NCBI RefSeq assembly: GCF_001577835.2 | Contig: NC_029518.1 | Span: forward strand, 33,969,462-34,033,461 | Length of the DNA: 64,000 nucleotides | DNA from: Coturnix japonica | Lineage: Eukaryota > Chordata > Aves > Galliformes > Phasianidae | Direction of reading: 5' to 3' | The notes under the pieces: model-generated | The model's input: only the letters and a program-made list of their open reading frames with translations | Databases searched by the model: none | What the model was told of the DNA's origin: nothing | Translations under genes and position numbers: made by a program | Shown here: one piece after another, positions 26,201 to 37,664 of the stretch | How positions within the stretch are numbered: the stretch's first letter is position 1 | Layout of the letters: the number at the start of each line of letters is the position of its first letter

Positions 26201-29200
26201 TGGGAGCTGCCCTGGCCTGGCACAATGTAGGCATTTGCAGATTTTAGGCTGCCATATTGTAAAAGTGTTGGTTCCTCTCATCTTCCTTTGAGGCTTATCT
26301 TAATAATTTTTAAGAAGACAGAAAGTTAACCTGAGAGGGAAGTTACCATTCATGTTCTCCGTTAGAAGGCAGGATACTGAATTCGGTGTTTGATTTCTGA
26401 GAGAAGGTAACATTTCACAAGCCCTACCTATAGCACCCTTTTTATTCTGCCATCAAGACCACAGCAAAGGACCCTGGCCATACCTCCCCACCAAAAGAAC
26501 AGTTCTCAGGAGTGGTTCTGACTCAGAACTATTTTGATTGTAGCTTTACTTTTGTCCACAGGTCCTCTGGTCTAGCCGTACATCCCAGTGCATTAGAGCT
26601 TCCGCTGTATCTGATGATGGCAGTGCTCAAGGCTGAGAATAACCCCTGCTGGGCTGACGCCATCGTGGCTTATTTGCCTTGCTACACATAAGAGAGAGTC
26701 CAAATTTATGTCCTCATTGCTTTGGGATAACAATTAAAAACAGAATAATTGTGTCCAACTTTCTGTCAAGTTCAAAGGTGCTTATTATTCTGAAAAATGA
26801 CCTCAGGCACTTGCCAAATGAATTTCTTCTGTTGGGCCAGGAAGATCTGCAGTACTTTTGGAATCACTTTTTTTTTCTCACCTCTATGTCTGAAAGTTTT
26901 CTTAGCAGTATCGCTTCTAGAAGTGCTGAGTGCCGGACAGCAGGTGAACACCTGCAAATTCCATGAGGTCTTCTCACCCTCTGTTCCCATACTTTGCACT
27001 GATCACTCATTTCCCTGCAGCTAAGTTAAACAGCATGGTTTTCATGCAGTGAGACACAGCTGCAGATCCTTCTTTCTTTTCTTCTAGAGAACGAAGTATA
27101 AATGTTGCTTCTGAACAGGTCTGTGAAGTTATAAGCCATTACTGAAAACAAAATTTTCTCTCCCCACCCCTTTCACACTAGTCCTTGCTTGCCTGCTGTG
27201 GAAAGCTAGATGCATTAAAAATACAGTCTTAAGAAGATGCTGAATTTCAAGCCAAACCACCTTTTAATGGCTAGAAGTAAATAACAGTGAATTAAAAATA
27301 CATGCACCTATTCTGTGTCTTTACATTGCATTCCTACAATGGCTGTGCTTGTATTTCTTAAGACTTTGTTATGGTTAGGGAGATGTTTGAGATGAGATTT
27401 CACTGAGAGCAACCAGCTCTAAGGCAAACAGCACTACTAATAATATGCCTGTCTACAGCGGCTCACAATCTTTAGAGATTATGACACACATCAGAAGCTC
27501 TGAAAGCCCTGTGTAAATGTTTCAAAATCCTCACAGCGGCTCTTTGAGACAGGTAACCATGCTGCTCTTTTGAAGAGAGGCTCAGGGGAAGATCAGGAGG
27601 ACTCATGGTGACAAAGCAGAAATCGTGTCAAAGACAGAAGCCAATAGCCTTGCAAGTTTTGTGTTTCCAGCCAATGTCTTGTACTTCCTTAGTTATATCA
27701 GACAGCAATGCCAAAAATAAGTTAAAAGGACAGATGTGCGCATTCTGTATGCTCTCTTTTTACACCTCCCTTAAGCAAGAGGAATCAGTTCCTGATGGCA
27801 CAGCCTCTGAGCACTGGCACAGATGCTGCAGAGCACAGCTCAACATGCGTGCTCTGAGCTCACTTCAGCCCTGACTTCTCCTGGATAAAAGCCAGGACAC
27901 TGCACTCTCCAGACTTCCATGGCAGCCCTGCTGTGTGTCTGAGGGAAGAATCTCACCTAGGGCTATGGTTTTTTCCCAGCTGCTGTGATGGCGATGGACT
28001 ATGTGATGATGGACATTGGCCCCAGGAGAACTGCATCATTATCAAAAGTCATGGGATCAAGCATAGGTGATTAAATGCCTGAGCTGGATTTGAGTAGCGT
28101 GTAGATGAAAGGTTCCTGTAATCTCATAATATGTTTCAAGTCCTGAGGAGTGGAGTGAGCTGCAGACATTTAAGGCACTGAATCCAGGGAAGTAAATCAA
28201 AGAGCAAAACTACGTACATGGTTCTAAGTAATACCCTCTGCAACTCAAATGATCCTCTTAGGGCTTTCATGCTTATGTGCTCTGCTTTTTCAGCTCTGGA
28301 ATGGAGGCTTTTACAAGCAGCCTGACCTCTCCAGCCTGGCTGTTCTGATTTCACAGCCTTGCATCACTACAGAGCACTGTAAGCATTGCAGGCACTATAG
28401 AAGCACCCAAAGTGAGGCACTGAGATGGTCTCAGGCTACACATAGAGCATCCTGAGCACTGCCCAGGGTTCCCCTTCCCAACTGTCCCCTGCACTGGAAA
28501 AGCTACCTTTGGCAAGAGTCATCTGAAGGCTGGGTGTCCTCTTGCATGCACTGTACTGGAAATGAAGAGACAGAGAATTTATTCCCTGCTCTCCTGCAAG
28601 CTTCCTTGCAAGTCTAGCAGCCTTTCTGTGCCTCAGCATGCTGACATCTCACCCTGCAACCTGGTGCCAATATACCCGAGATTACCAGAAATTCTTTTGA
28701 GCAAGTCTAGCTGCAGCAACACAGAGCTCTGTGCAGCTTGATGCATCCATCTTCCTAGCTGTCCGCAGCACAGATATGTTCTCAAGGTGTCTTTCAGACA
28801 CCTGCTTCCTTCATAATACACCTGATTTACCTTTACATCACAGAGACCTTGAAACAGAGAGTGCACCTCTGTACAGCACCTAGCCCTTACTGGGGCCCAC
28901 ACTCACTGCTGTGTGTAACACAGACCATTATGGGAACTCGGGTCTACAGTAGGACTCAATCTGCATTTTGGTTGTTGATACGCAGAATAGAAATCTCCCC
29001 ACTGAGAACTATCTCAGCTGACTTATGAAAAATCAGAGCAGGGAGATGCCTGCAAAATCACTGAGATTGAGGTCTGTTAAGCCAGGAGGTGTACGATGCC
29101 TAAGCTAAGCAGTAAGAACAACAGTAAAGAAAAATAACAGTACAGTATTTCGGACATAGAGCCTTTAATCCCTCCTGTATATTTTTTTTTCCCTCCCTTT

Positions 29201-29811
29201 AAATTAAATGACACCCATTTCACAGACAATAGACACTATTTGCCATTCCTGAAATGATCACTGAAGCCTCCACTTTCTCTGTAACTCCGATTGCTTGCAC
29301 ACAGATCAATCATTACAGTTCCAAACTAAACTATCTGCTTTTTGCTTTGCCAAAGTTCATTAGGAAATTACATCCTTCTCACAAATCTTACAAAACAATA
29401 ATTTATCCTTCCGTCAGACTTAATCAAATATCTGTTGCTTACCTGTGTGAAGTAAAGATTCATCAGGGTCAGGGTGAAAAACTGGAGGCAGACGGGGAAG
29501 CAATAGAGGAGCCAGAAGATGAAGGGGCTGAGAGAATTTGCTGTGACAAAGTCTTTGAAGTAAAATGAAAAGAGCACAGTCCTAAGAGAGGCCCAAAACA
29601 AGCACAGAAATAGAAAGACAGTTTGGTAACTGAACCTCTTGTGCCTGTAGTGAAGGACCAGCCAGAGCTGGACGTAGATGAACACAAAAAGCAGTGAATA
29701 AAAAACGGTATATACAATGGTCAGGCCCAGCTTCACGTACGGAGGGACAGCTGGCGTCAGGGTCGGTGGAAGGGTGTCATTTTTCAGTGGGTCCCACTCA
29801 GGGGCCTCCAT
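8137..29811 (-). CDS. GPR137B: GPR137B, complete coding sequence in seven exons (385 aa)
   Basis: GPR137B (TM7SF1) is a seven-transmembrane lysosomal protein; published work links its family to Rag GTPase/mTORC1 signalling at lysosomes. Coding exons on the minus strand are 29811-29443, 21400-21351, 16909-16687, 13145-12996, 11742-11614, 9702-9578 and 8248-8137. All junction phases agree and give 385 codons plus TGA. Landmarks are [17 protein letters not shown] (TM1, about residue 24), [20 protein letters not shown] (TM2-TM3), [11 protein letters not shown] (TM4, about 141), VIVAINDT-like loop spelled [16 protein letters not shown] (TM5), [16 protein letters not shown] (TM6), [15 protein letters not shown] (TM7), and a cytosolic tail with [19 protein letters not shown]. 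The start is the first in-frame ATG, with a TGA nine bases upstream, so the N-terminus is about 15 residues shorter than human. Intron 4 has a GC donor. Confidence 0.96.
8249..9577 (-). other. GPR137B: GPR137B intron 6
   Basis: This 1.3-kb intron runs from GTAAGG to TTAAG. No repeats or extra exons were recognised. Confidence 0.85.
9578..9702 (-). CDS. GPR137B: GPR137B coding exon 6
   Basis: This exon encodes [18 protein letters not shown] followed by [15 protein letters not shown] and IAPQGTQG, the most conserved part of the cytosolic tail. The acceptor is CCCTCAG and the donor is AG|GTAAGG, leaving in phase 2. Confidence 0.95.
9703..11613 (-). other. GPR137B: GPR137B intron 5
   Basis: This 1.9-kb intron has a GTGAGT donor. 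It is AT-rich, and I see no structured element. Confidence 0.85.
11614..11742 (-). CDS. GPR137B: GPR137B coding exon 5 (TM7)
   Basis: Forty-three codons encode [16 protein letters not shown], then [18 protein letters not shown] and RVRNPTKDL. The exon covers the seventh membrane segment and the start of the tail. The acceptor is TTCAACAG and the donor is CTA|GTGAGT. Confidence 0.95.
11743..12995 (-). other. GPR137B: GPR137B intron 4, with a GC donor
   Basis: The intron begins CAG|GCAAGT and ends AACAG. The protein alignment across the junction (SDQ|ADLK) matches human with no gap, which forces the GC donor. Several plus-strand open frames inside have no family signature. Confidence 0.88.
12996..13145 (-). 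CDS. GPR137B: GPR137B coding exon 4 (TM6)
   Basis: Fifty codons encode [18 protein letters not shown], then [15 protein letters not shown] and [12 protein letters not shown]. The acceptor is TTTTCCAG. The exon ends in CAG followed by GCAAGT. Confidence 0.96.
13146..16686 (-). other. GPR137B: GPR137B intron 3
   Basis: This 3.5-kb intron includes a somewhat GC-richer part (about 13.5-15.4 kb) with several overlapping open frames up to about 117 codons on both strands. None of them resembles a known protein. A short AT-rich ATTAT run lies near 16330-16352. Confidence 0.75.
16687..16909 (-). CDS. GPR137B: GPR137B coding exon 3 (TM4-TM5)
   Basis: The exon completes a split arginine codon, then encodes [18 protein letters not shown] and [16 protein letters not shown], and ends [13 protein letters not shown]. 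The acceptor is CTCTCCCAG and the donor is AAG|GTAAGG. Confidence 0.96.
16910..21350 (-). other. GPR137B: GPR137B intron 2
   Basis: This 4.4-kb intron has a GTGAGA donor. It contains an (ACAA)n microsatellite at 17701-17722 and many short shadow frames. No other element was recognised. Confidence 0.8.
17701..17722 (+). repeat. (ACAA)n microsatellite
   Basis: About five and a half perfect tetranucleotide copies lie inside GPR137B intron 2. Confidence 0.9.
21351..21400 (-). CDS. GPR137B: GPR137B coding exon 2 (50-nt micro-exon)
   Basis: This short exon lies between TTTTGCAG and AG|GTGAGA. It encodes [16 protein letters not shown] and the first two bases of an arginine codon, and joins exons 1 and 3 in phase. 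The peptide is essentially identical to the human protein at this position. Confidence 0.96.
23940..23981 (+). repeat. polypyrimidine tract (T-rich with C)
   Basis: About 40 bases are almost entirely T with scattered C, so the gene-sense strand carries a polypurine run. Such runs can form non-B DNA, but no function is shown. Confidence 0.8.
27501..27592 (+). mobile_element. probable ancient MIR/L2-type retroelement relic
   Basis: The segment contains AATCCTCACAGC, then TTTGAGACAGGTAACCATG, then AGAGAGGCTCAGGGGAAG in the right order and spacing. This is the order found in MIR and L2 3' core sequences: CCTCACAACAACCC, GAGGTAGGTA, GAGGCTCAGAGAGG. It is strongly diverged, as expected for an element predating the amniote radiation. 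Confidence 0.45.
29443..29811 (-). CDS. GPR137B: GPR137B coding exon 1 (N-terminus, TM1-TM3)
   Basis: One hundred and twenty-three codons run from [20 protein letters not shown] to NLYFTQ, with a CAG|GTAAGC donor. The ATG lacks a purine at -3 but has G at +4. An in-frame TGA at 29818-29820 excludes the longer N-terminus found in human, whose initial 15 residues precede the matching methionine. Confidence 0.97.
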
Positions 29812-30010
29812 TTGATATCAGGAATCGTCAGAATTATTTATTAAGTTTGGCTGCCGCTGCTGCCTCCTCCTCCTTCTCCTTTCATCTTCCTACAGCACAG
29901 GAATCAAGAAAATGAAAGAAAACAAGCTGCACTTCCTCTTTGGCAGCTCGCTGTGGGCTGGTAGCACATGATCACAATTCAGAATGATTCATTAGGACTG
30001 CCTTTGTCAG
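29812..30010 (-). promoter_or_regulatory. GPR137B: GPR137B 5' UTR and putative proximal promoter
   Basis: The sequence upstream of the start carries a GGAGGAGG/GCAGCGGCAG purine-rich stretch (about 29850-29880) and an AGAGGAAGTGC ETS-type motif on the gene strand (about 29930-29940). There is no TATA box and no strong CpG island. The transcription start cannot be placed. Confidence 0.35.
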
Positions 30011-30529
30011 CAATTGGCAGGGAACAGCTCCGAACGCTGCCCTTCGCTGATGTTTGTGCACTGATCCCCACCATCCTTAAGAAACAAAGAAATGCAGCAG
30101 CCCTGAAATGGCTTAAGGCTGCCTGTTTTCCCCCTGGAAAACATTCTGGGTTTTAAATTATTTAATCCATGTTGTATTTTCTGTAAGAAGCAGGTTCTGA
30201 ACGTTTCCCCAGTGGCAGCCACGTTGGATCTCTGTATGATTTTTTTGTCCTGTTCCACATTTAATGAGTACTTTATTTAGCTGTGCTTTGGCAGGAACAA
30301 TTTTAAGCACCTTCACCTACTCACAAAATGCAAACCACTGTAATAAGCATTTCAGCTCTGCATTGCAGATACCTTTGCTTTTCTAGCAAAATTTTGCACA
30401 ACAAACCTAACACATTTACTGTCTTTCTTTTTTCCCCTCTCACACAAGACCTGTCACTAGAATGGAAGAAATGGCACATCAAAGCTTCCAGATACACTGA
30501 GTGCAGGAAGAAATAAAATCCCCCTAAGC

Positions 30530-30574
30530 ATCCAAATTCAGCAAAAATCCAAATTCATCCAAATTCATCCAAAG
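30530..30574 (+). repeat. short degenerate tandem repeat, unit about 10 bp
   Basis: Four imperfect copies of ATCCAAATTC occur in a row, the last two being nearly exact. Confidence 0.75.
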
Positions 30575-30838
30575 CACACATGCAGCTACAGGTTCTCTTC
30601 TTGGTTGCTGCTTGTGTGTGCTATCACTGTGGCAACAAGCTGACCAGGCACTCCTCCTTGCAAGTGTGCAGACGTGCCCCTGGGATTAAATCTATACATG
30701 AATAGGTGCTATGGCAGCCTGCTGGCTTTGACTCATGGGGGTGAGAAGCGAGAACTGAAACTTGGTGGTTTAGATATCTGCAGCATGATGGCAATGCTTA
30801 ATGTATCTCTAGGTCAAATATATCACTGAATAACAAGG

Positions 30839-30869
30839 TTTTTTTTTTTGTTTTTTTTTTGTTTTTTTA
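30839..30869 (+). repeat. poly-T run with single G interruptions
   Basis: Three T tracts are separated by single G bases, with no identifiable retroelement body beside them. Confidence 0.8.
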
Positions 30870-33800
30870 GAGATGTTAGCTGTATGGTTGGAGCACTGCC
30901 GTGTTCTGTTCCACCACTTACAGCAGGCTGCTTATGAGAACTGTTTGTTACCTAGAACAGTCTCTTGGGTGGACCTGGCCTTTCTAGTGAGCAGTGAGAA
31001 TAGATTCCTTTAGCAAGGAGGTACAATGTTCGACACAAAGCACAGAGATGTTGATACTGGCAAAGGGCAATAACTATGATAATTACACAAATTATTAATG
31101 CCTCACCATAAGAGGAGTTCAATGCTACTATTTTTGCTGAAAAAGACAATTATTATAACTGTGCTTATGAATATAAACACAGTGCATATAAGTGTGGATA
31201 ATGCCTTAAAAAGATCTTCCAATGAAGCTCACCTCCCCTAAAAATATCCACACTGAGCACTTAAGACTACATCTCAAAATCCATACTTATGCACTGAAAT
31301 ATGAGTGGCTCGATTTTAAAGGTGCAAAGCAAAGTCAGCTCCCATTGACAGGAAGGAGACCCGTGGGTTCTCACTCTCTCTGTCAATCAGGTCACTTCTA
31401 CAAAGGTGCCTAGGTAAGATTTGAAGAGCCTTACCAGGAGGAGTCAGCTCTGGGAATCCTGGATGAGCAGCCCCTGGAAGCAGTGGGACAAACAGCACCA
31501 GGTGGCTGTGTAGGCTGGACAAAGTACAGGAACACAGAGCACACAGTGAGTGATGGGAAAGAGGAGTGAGGATAAGAAATGTCAAAACACTGAGAATCAC
31601 ATACATACACAGATACGTTACAGCTTGCACAGAAAGAGAATTTTACAACTTCAACATAAATAAACTTGGGATTTGTTTTAAATTAGCACCTGCTTCTGGA
31701 TCCTGTGTATTTCTCAGATTATAAAAAGGGAAACTGATTTAGTATCAGTCTAGATCACAGGAAACAAAGCAGTTACTGAAGCAAAGCTTGTTAGCAAAGC
31801 TGTCTGTACTCATTAGGCAAAGATGGGAAAAATAAAGAGCCAGGACAGGAGTTTAGACAACAGGTACAACAGACAGAATAAGTATCAAAAAAAAAGTTAC
31901 TTAGATACACACTGGAAAGGTTCTGTCCCCCAGACCAGAAAAAACATCTCCCCTAAATTGATACATACTTCCTTCCAGAAAAAAAAAGGGAAAGCTTCTT
32001 CCTAGCCTTTCCCAGTTCCGCTGATAGGCCTGCCATAAGCATCCCTCCATCTCTACAACCCCAGCACACTTACACTCTATCTGGGGCCAGAGTGTGGTGA
32101 CAATGAATTCAACAGGTTACACACCAGCCCTCTGCTCCCAGCACAAACATGCTGACTATACTTGTGGCTAACATTACCATGGCAGTGATCAACCCTCTAC
32201 AGCTTTTTTTCAGTGACTTATAACAACAGCTTGTGCCATAAGACTCTAATTTGCTAAATGAAAATAGAGGCTTCCATAACACACCATCAGCAAAAACACC
32301 AGCATTTTCAGAATCACGCACATGTCTGAAGTGTACAATAAAATGTGCGGAGAAGCAGGAAGATGTTTCCACTCAACAAAGTGCAGGTTTCCCTTAGTGC
32401 CCCTATGGAGATGATGGCCCACTCCCAACCCACGAGCAGCGTGTTGTAAATGGATAAAGACTGCTGCTGCTCACTGTCAGGAGTTGTTAAGGGACAACAA
32501 AGAGCAGTGGTTGCTCAGTGTCACAGACCTGTGTCCTTGCTGACAGTTGACCTAAACTTGGTTGAGAAACTGCTTTCAAACATTACCAGGAACTTCTTCA
32601 TAGGACCACCCATGCAGCCCTCCAGCCCTTTAAAAGTTCAGCCACTGCTGTGGAGGGATGTTAGGCAATTCCAGAGGATCTGTCTGTGTTACTGTTTTAT
32701 TTTTAAGGGTCACTGTCCAAAGGAATAAACTTGAGTGGAGTTTGAGGGTTCAAAAGGTTGCTTAGCTGGGCTGTCAGGCTGCCGTTTGACTTCAAATGAT
32801 CAAAAGCAGATAACAAAGTATCTGGATTCTGCAAGTGTTGCTCTGCTCCTGTGCAGAGGTCTAAGGTTCTTGTCTTTGATGTCATTTGGATTTAACAAAC
32901 TTGCCAGCAAGACTGTGAGTGAATCACTATGTGCTACCATGCGCCCAGCAACTTCCACCATATTGTGTGTAGAATTAAAAAGTCTTTGAGTAAGGGTTTG
33001 GCAGAAATTGGCTCCTCTAAGAAGTGAACGAAAAAAAAGTAATTTAACATTTTGTTAGATCTGGAACTATATTCACAATATATTCTATACCATGGTGTAT
33101 GGTAACTGCTGAGTCACTGCCTGAACCACTGATTGAGCACCTGGGGAAAGGACCCAGTCAGCCCTGGGAGCACAGGTGAAGGCAATTCAGCTGTGTGAGC
33201 AGAAGGGGTGGAGCCTGGCTGCACCTCTCTTAGACTTCATTTCATGGCTGGCTGCCACTGGGGAGGATCTCTGGTTGGGGACCTCTTCCTTGAGGAGTTT
33301 TCTCTGTGAGCCTAGATTTTTGGAGTCAGGTGAGCATCTTTGCTTTTCTTCTGTAACACCTTTCCATTTTCACTAGTTGATTTGCCTTTACACCGTGTTG
33401 ATTTTTCCAATTGTAACATGTGGTAACCCAGAGAATTTGTCCTCCATTACGCTGAGAGGCTTTTCGTTCTTTTGAGGTTTCTTGATTTCAGGTTGTATCT
33501 CTTCTAGCACCTGGCTTTTGTGGTTTAAATCTTGAGAGCAGAGTCAAGAATTGGTATGCTGTGTGACAAGGTATCAGGTTTCCTGCTGAGAGCCAGGGGT
33601 CACAAAGCTGGAAAAAAACAACAGATGAGGGACCCCCTCCTAACTACAGAGTAGGTACCTTAAATAGTGCCTGCCCAACACGACAGATATATTAGCCCAT
33701 AAATTCTGAAATGATCATTTCTCATTTTTCTCTGGCTTCTGAAAACCTTACGCTGGGCACTTTTTGAATGCCACTGCATTGCAGAGAGTGATTACTTAAG

Positions 33801-35224
33801 CTGCCAATGGGATACTTCTGTTCTTCACTCATCATGGGCTTATCTCCAAGTCACAGACTACGTCACCATCTTTGGGATCCAGCATCTCTGTGCCATTCAA
33901 TGTTTAGTGATGCTGGTGAAAGCCAGACAGAGGGCTGGGAACTAGTGCTCTCAAGGGAAAAAAGGGTTCTTGTGTTGTTAAGCTTTCTCAGTGCTGGGGC
34001 ACACTAGATTTCATCATTAATCCTGAGTCAGACCCTCGTACTCAAAACATATCTAAATAAAGCCCTCATAATAAATCAGGATTTATTATTCTAATCTCAT
34101 TTAGGTCATACAGTGGCGTACAACAGTACAAATGTAGGGTTCTAACCTATAATCCTTAAGGCAGTCAAAGCTTCCACTTGCTTCCAATGAAGTAACGTCG
34201 ATGCACCAAGTGCAGGACTTCACTCTCACATAGTTATTGGAGTAATTAAAGTAGCTTTAAAGCATGAAATCTGTGGTTTGATAACTTCATTTGATACTAG
34301 ACCAGAGAAACAAATTTCTGAGAGAATTAAACACGTTATTCAACAAGTAGAAACTAGAAAGGGACAGAATCCATGAACTAGATGCCTTTGTTTTATGTTG
34401 GACTTTTGCCTCTGTTAGCTGATTATAAAATGATTTCAGTCTCTTCTGCAGAATTCCCCATTGCACAACATGCAATAAGAGCAGGCTTAATCTCATAGAT
34501 GTAATCTTCGTTCTGTGTTAGTAAGAAGTTTTGAAAACTCTGCAATTTCTGTCCATGCTGTACGTTCTTTGGAGATTAAGAGAAGGCACAACAATTTGCA
34601 GAGGTAAGACTAAAAAGTCCTGGAAAACATTTCTTTCTTTTCACTGTTTAAATAGTTCTTCCCAGCCTTCAGTTTCCTGGATGCTTCTATAACTCAGAGG
34701 CATTAAGTCTTCAGTAGCTCAAGCAGTAGACACATCCTCCTCTCTGTTAGACTTCAGTACTTCCTCTGCCTTAGGGTTTACCCATTCTTTGCCCCCTCCC
34801 ATCCCCCTATAGGAAGAACACCTAAAAGAGGAACCATAGAAACTAGGTACTTCTCTGCAGTGGGAATTCCCTTAGATATTTCAGTCAGCTGGGTATCAGG
34901 TGACTGGAAAAGAGAGACCAGATGTGGTTTGAAAAAAAGGTGGAGATAGGGCAGTGCTAAGGATTGCTTACTCTTCTGTCTGGCATTTCCTCTCACCTAC
35001 AACAGCTCTGCAGAGGATAGGGAACTGCTGAACTACTGCTCTGGAATGAGTTACTGCAGGATGAGGCTTCTTTGTTCACTAGTGAAACCATACACAAGGC
35101 ACCTGCAAGGAGTTGAGAAACATGCAGCTCCAGGGCTGAAACAAGGGAGCAAAGAATGCTTCACAGCTGGTGCATGTTCAACACCTAACAGAGAAGGTTC
35201 AGCCAACAGCACCCTCCTGACTCC

Positions 35225-35490
35225 GTGTGCACTGTATGCAGTATCGCACGTTAATAGGTACGTGCTTGTGCTATTACCCTTCTGCTGCCAGCTGACTTGC
35301 ACAGCCTGCTGCCATTCACTCTCCCATGACGCTCGTGCAGAACATCTCTGCCCCCAGCAGCGCCTCAAAATGTCGACGCCAGCTCAGCCGGGCCCCAGCG
35401 CAGCGTCACCACAGCTCCCCTTAGCGGCAGAGAACCGGCATGTGGCTGAGCGAGGACGCACCTGGGGAGAGAAGGAAGCGTGACCCTGCC
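35225..35490. promoter_or_regulatory. CpG-enriched patch, possible regulatory element or unannotated first exon
   Basis: CpG dinucleotides cluster here (TCGACGCC, CCGGGCCCCAGCGCAGCG, GCGAGGACGC), while the surrounding kilobases have almost none. No protein was recognised. The density is modest compared with the NID1 island. Confidence 0.3.
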
Positions 35491-37664
35491 CGAGGGCAGC
35501 TGGTGCCCTTAGGGTTGTCCACGTGTACTTGCAACATTTGGGGTTGTGTAGGAGCGCTGGATCCATAGAAGCAGAGGGCTTGCTTCTGCTCATCGTCTCA
35601 GAAGGACTGACCAGAGTGAGGCAGGTCACAGCTTCTGTTTTTCCCCTCTGTCTCACTGTGTCCTGACAACAGCTGTTTGGGTTGGGTTTTTTTTTTGTAC
35701 TGCCTTTGGAGATGCCCGCTTTCTCCATAAAGCTCTCCTGGAAGTGATACAGAAGCGTTTACAGGCTCCTGCCTCGAGCTGCGTGCAGACAGGCAGCTTC
35801 CTGTCCCAACCAGCAGCTCTTCCAAGCTGCTTCTGTTGCAAAGCAGTCGCCAGGATTGCTTCCTTCTTTGCTCTGCTCACTTCTAAAGGGATTAATTTCT
35901 TCATCAGTTTTGACTTGGTGGCAGAAACTGAACTGTGTTTCCTCTGCTCTGAAATCATAAAAGTACATGGCAAATAAAGTTGATGGGAGCAGGTTTAACA
36001 AAGCATTGCTTTTGTTGGAGGAAGAGTGCCAAGAATATATCGTATGTTTCCAAACAGAGCTAATGCTACTCCTAACACAGTAAAAGAAAAGAGGATTTCT
36101 CCTCGAGCTGGATGATTGTGCAGACTATTTATGCTTGTTTATACTGTGACAGAACTTTGAATGCATTAGACTTGAGATGGCCCAGCTGGAAAGTTTGGCT
36201 CAGTTGGTGGATCAGAGCAGGGAACTGTAGGAGCATGGAAAGAAACCAAGGAAAATGGAATACTGAAAGAAAGAGAAAAGGAGAGTTTGAAGAAGCAGAG
36301 CTTCAGATGTTATTGTAGGAACTACATTAAAGAAAATCTCTGCTTGATGGACAGAAGTCCCATGCAGATCTCGCAGCTTTGTACAATTCTCATGAGTGGT
36401 TGAAAGATTCCAACATAGCAGAACCTTTGGCTTCTTTTCAGATATGTTTCTGTCCTTATATGTTATATTAAGCATCTTTATGTAGTCATAAGAATTATAT
36501 GAAGTTAACTGCTTAAAACTTAGGAGGTGGTGAAATTAAGGTTGACAGTGCAAGCCTGATTTGAGCCCCTTTGCAAGTGCTTTTCTGTGTTACCTTCAGT
36601 GGCTCTTTCCTCACAGGATCCTTGTTTCGTTCAGTGATGAGAGTGGGGAGTAATGCAAGTGCTCTGGGAGAAACCAGGCTGTTGGGAGTGATGTAGTTGT
36701 TTGTAGGGTACAAGATATAAGAGAAGTGTGGGTTGGTAAAACAAAGGTTTGCATAAGGGCACACAAAGTTTTTGTGACTACAGGCTATTTGGAATTCTTG
36801 GCCTGAGCATCACCTGGGGGATTTCAGGAAGCAGAGGATGAGGAGAGCTGAGGAGCTTTGCAGAGAGAGGGTAGAAGCAGTCCTGTGTGACACACTGTGA
36901 AAGCAGCAAGGCCAGAATGCTTTAACAGCTGGGAAGGAGGGCAGGGAGTAGGTACTTACCCTGGACATGCTTCTGTCACCTCCAGCTGTGCTGGCTTTAG
37001 TTTATTTTGGAGCAAAATCCAGTGATATAATGGCAGATTTCCAATCCTCTTATGGAACAGACAATGTGCCCTAAAAGGACCTCAGTCATTTTTGCTATTA
37101 AAACACTTTAAGAGATGTGTTTCTGTATGGAGCTGTGTTTCCTTTTAACTTTGCCATGCAGAGGATGTCTCATTGGAACTGCTGTCTTTTATTTTTCACA
37201 TCTTGATGGCTCAGATTTAAAAATAAAGTAAATCTCAAGTAAATATAATACAGCCATTTGACTAATGAATGTAAAAACATACACAACTCCAGAATACCTT
37301 AATGAACAAAACCAAGCAGCTGAATTTGAGTTTGACTATGGGATATTCTGAGGTGTGTCTTCCTTGTGCACAATAAGGAGAGCGGTTGCTTGGGTTGTCT
37401 TGTTTTTATTGGAATTTTACACATATCAAATGGTCTGAAATACTGAGGAAGACAAAAGATAATGTTGGTAAGGAACAGTGAACTTAGATATTGCAAGCTC
37501 TCAGATGAAGTTGTTGCTGTAAGTGCTATTTAGCATCCAGCTTTTTGGGGAATATACCTTTCTCAGGCACAGAGCATAGTTGATACTGCTTAATAACTCC
37601 ATAGCTACGTGCTCCTTCTGTGTTTGACTTCTTACATCGCTGCTCCTGCTTTTAACAAAGCCCA

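Larger units (their letters stand above)
21401..29442 (-). other. GPR137B: GPR137B intron 1
   Basis: At 8 kb this is the longest intron of the gene. It contains a polypyrimidine tract (23940-23981) and a probable MIR/L2-type relic (27501-27592). First introns often hold regulatory sequence, but nothing specific is provable here. Confidence 0.75.

Noticed and set aside
35046-35483. 145-codon open frame in the intergenic spacer
   Set aside because: No similarity to any family I know, no signal or domain pattern, and it overlaps comparable frames on the other strand. It is more likely a by-product of the CpG-enriched patch.
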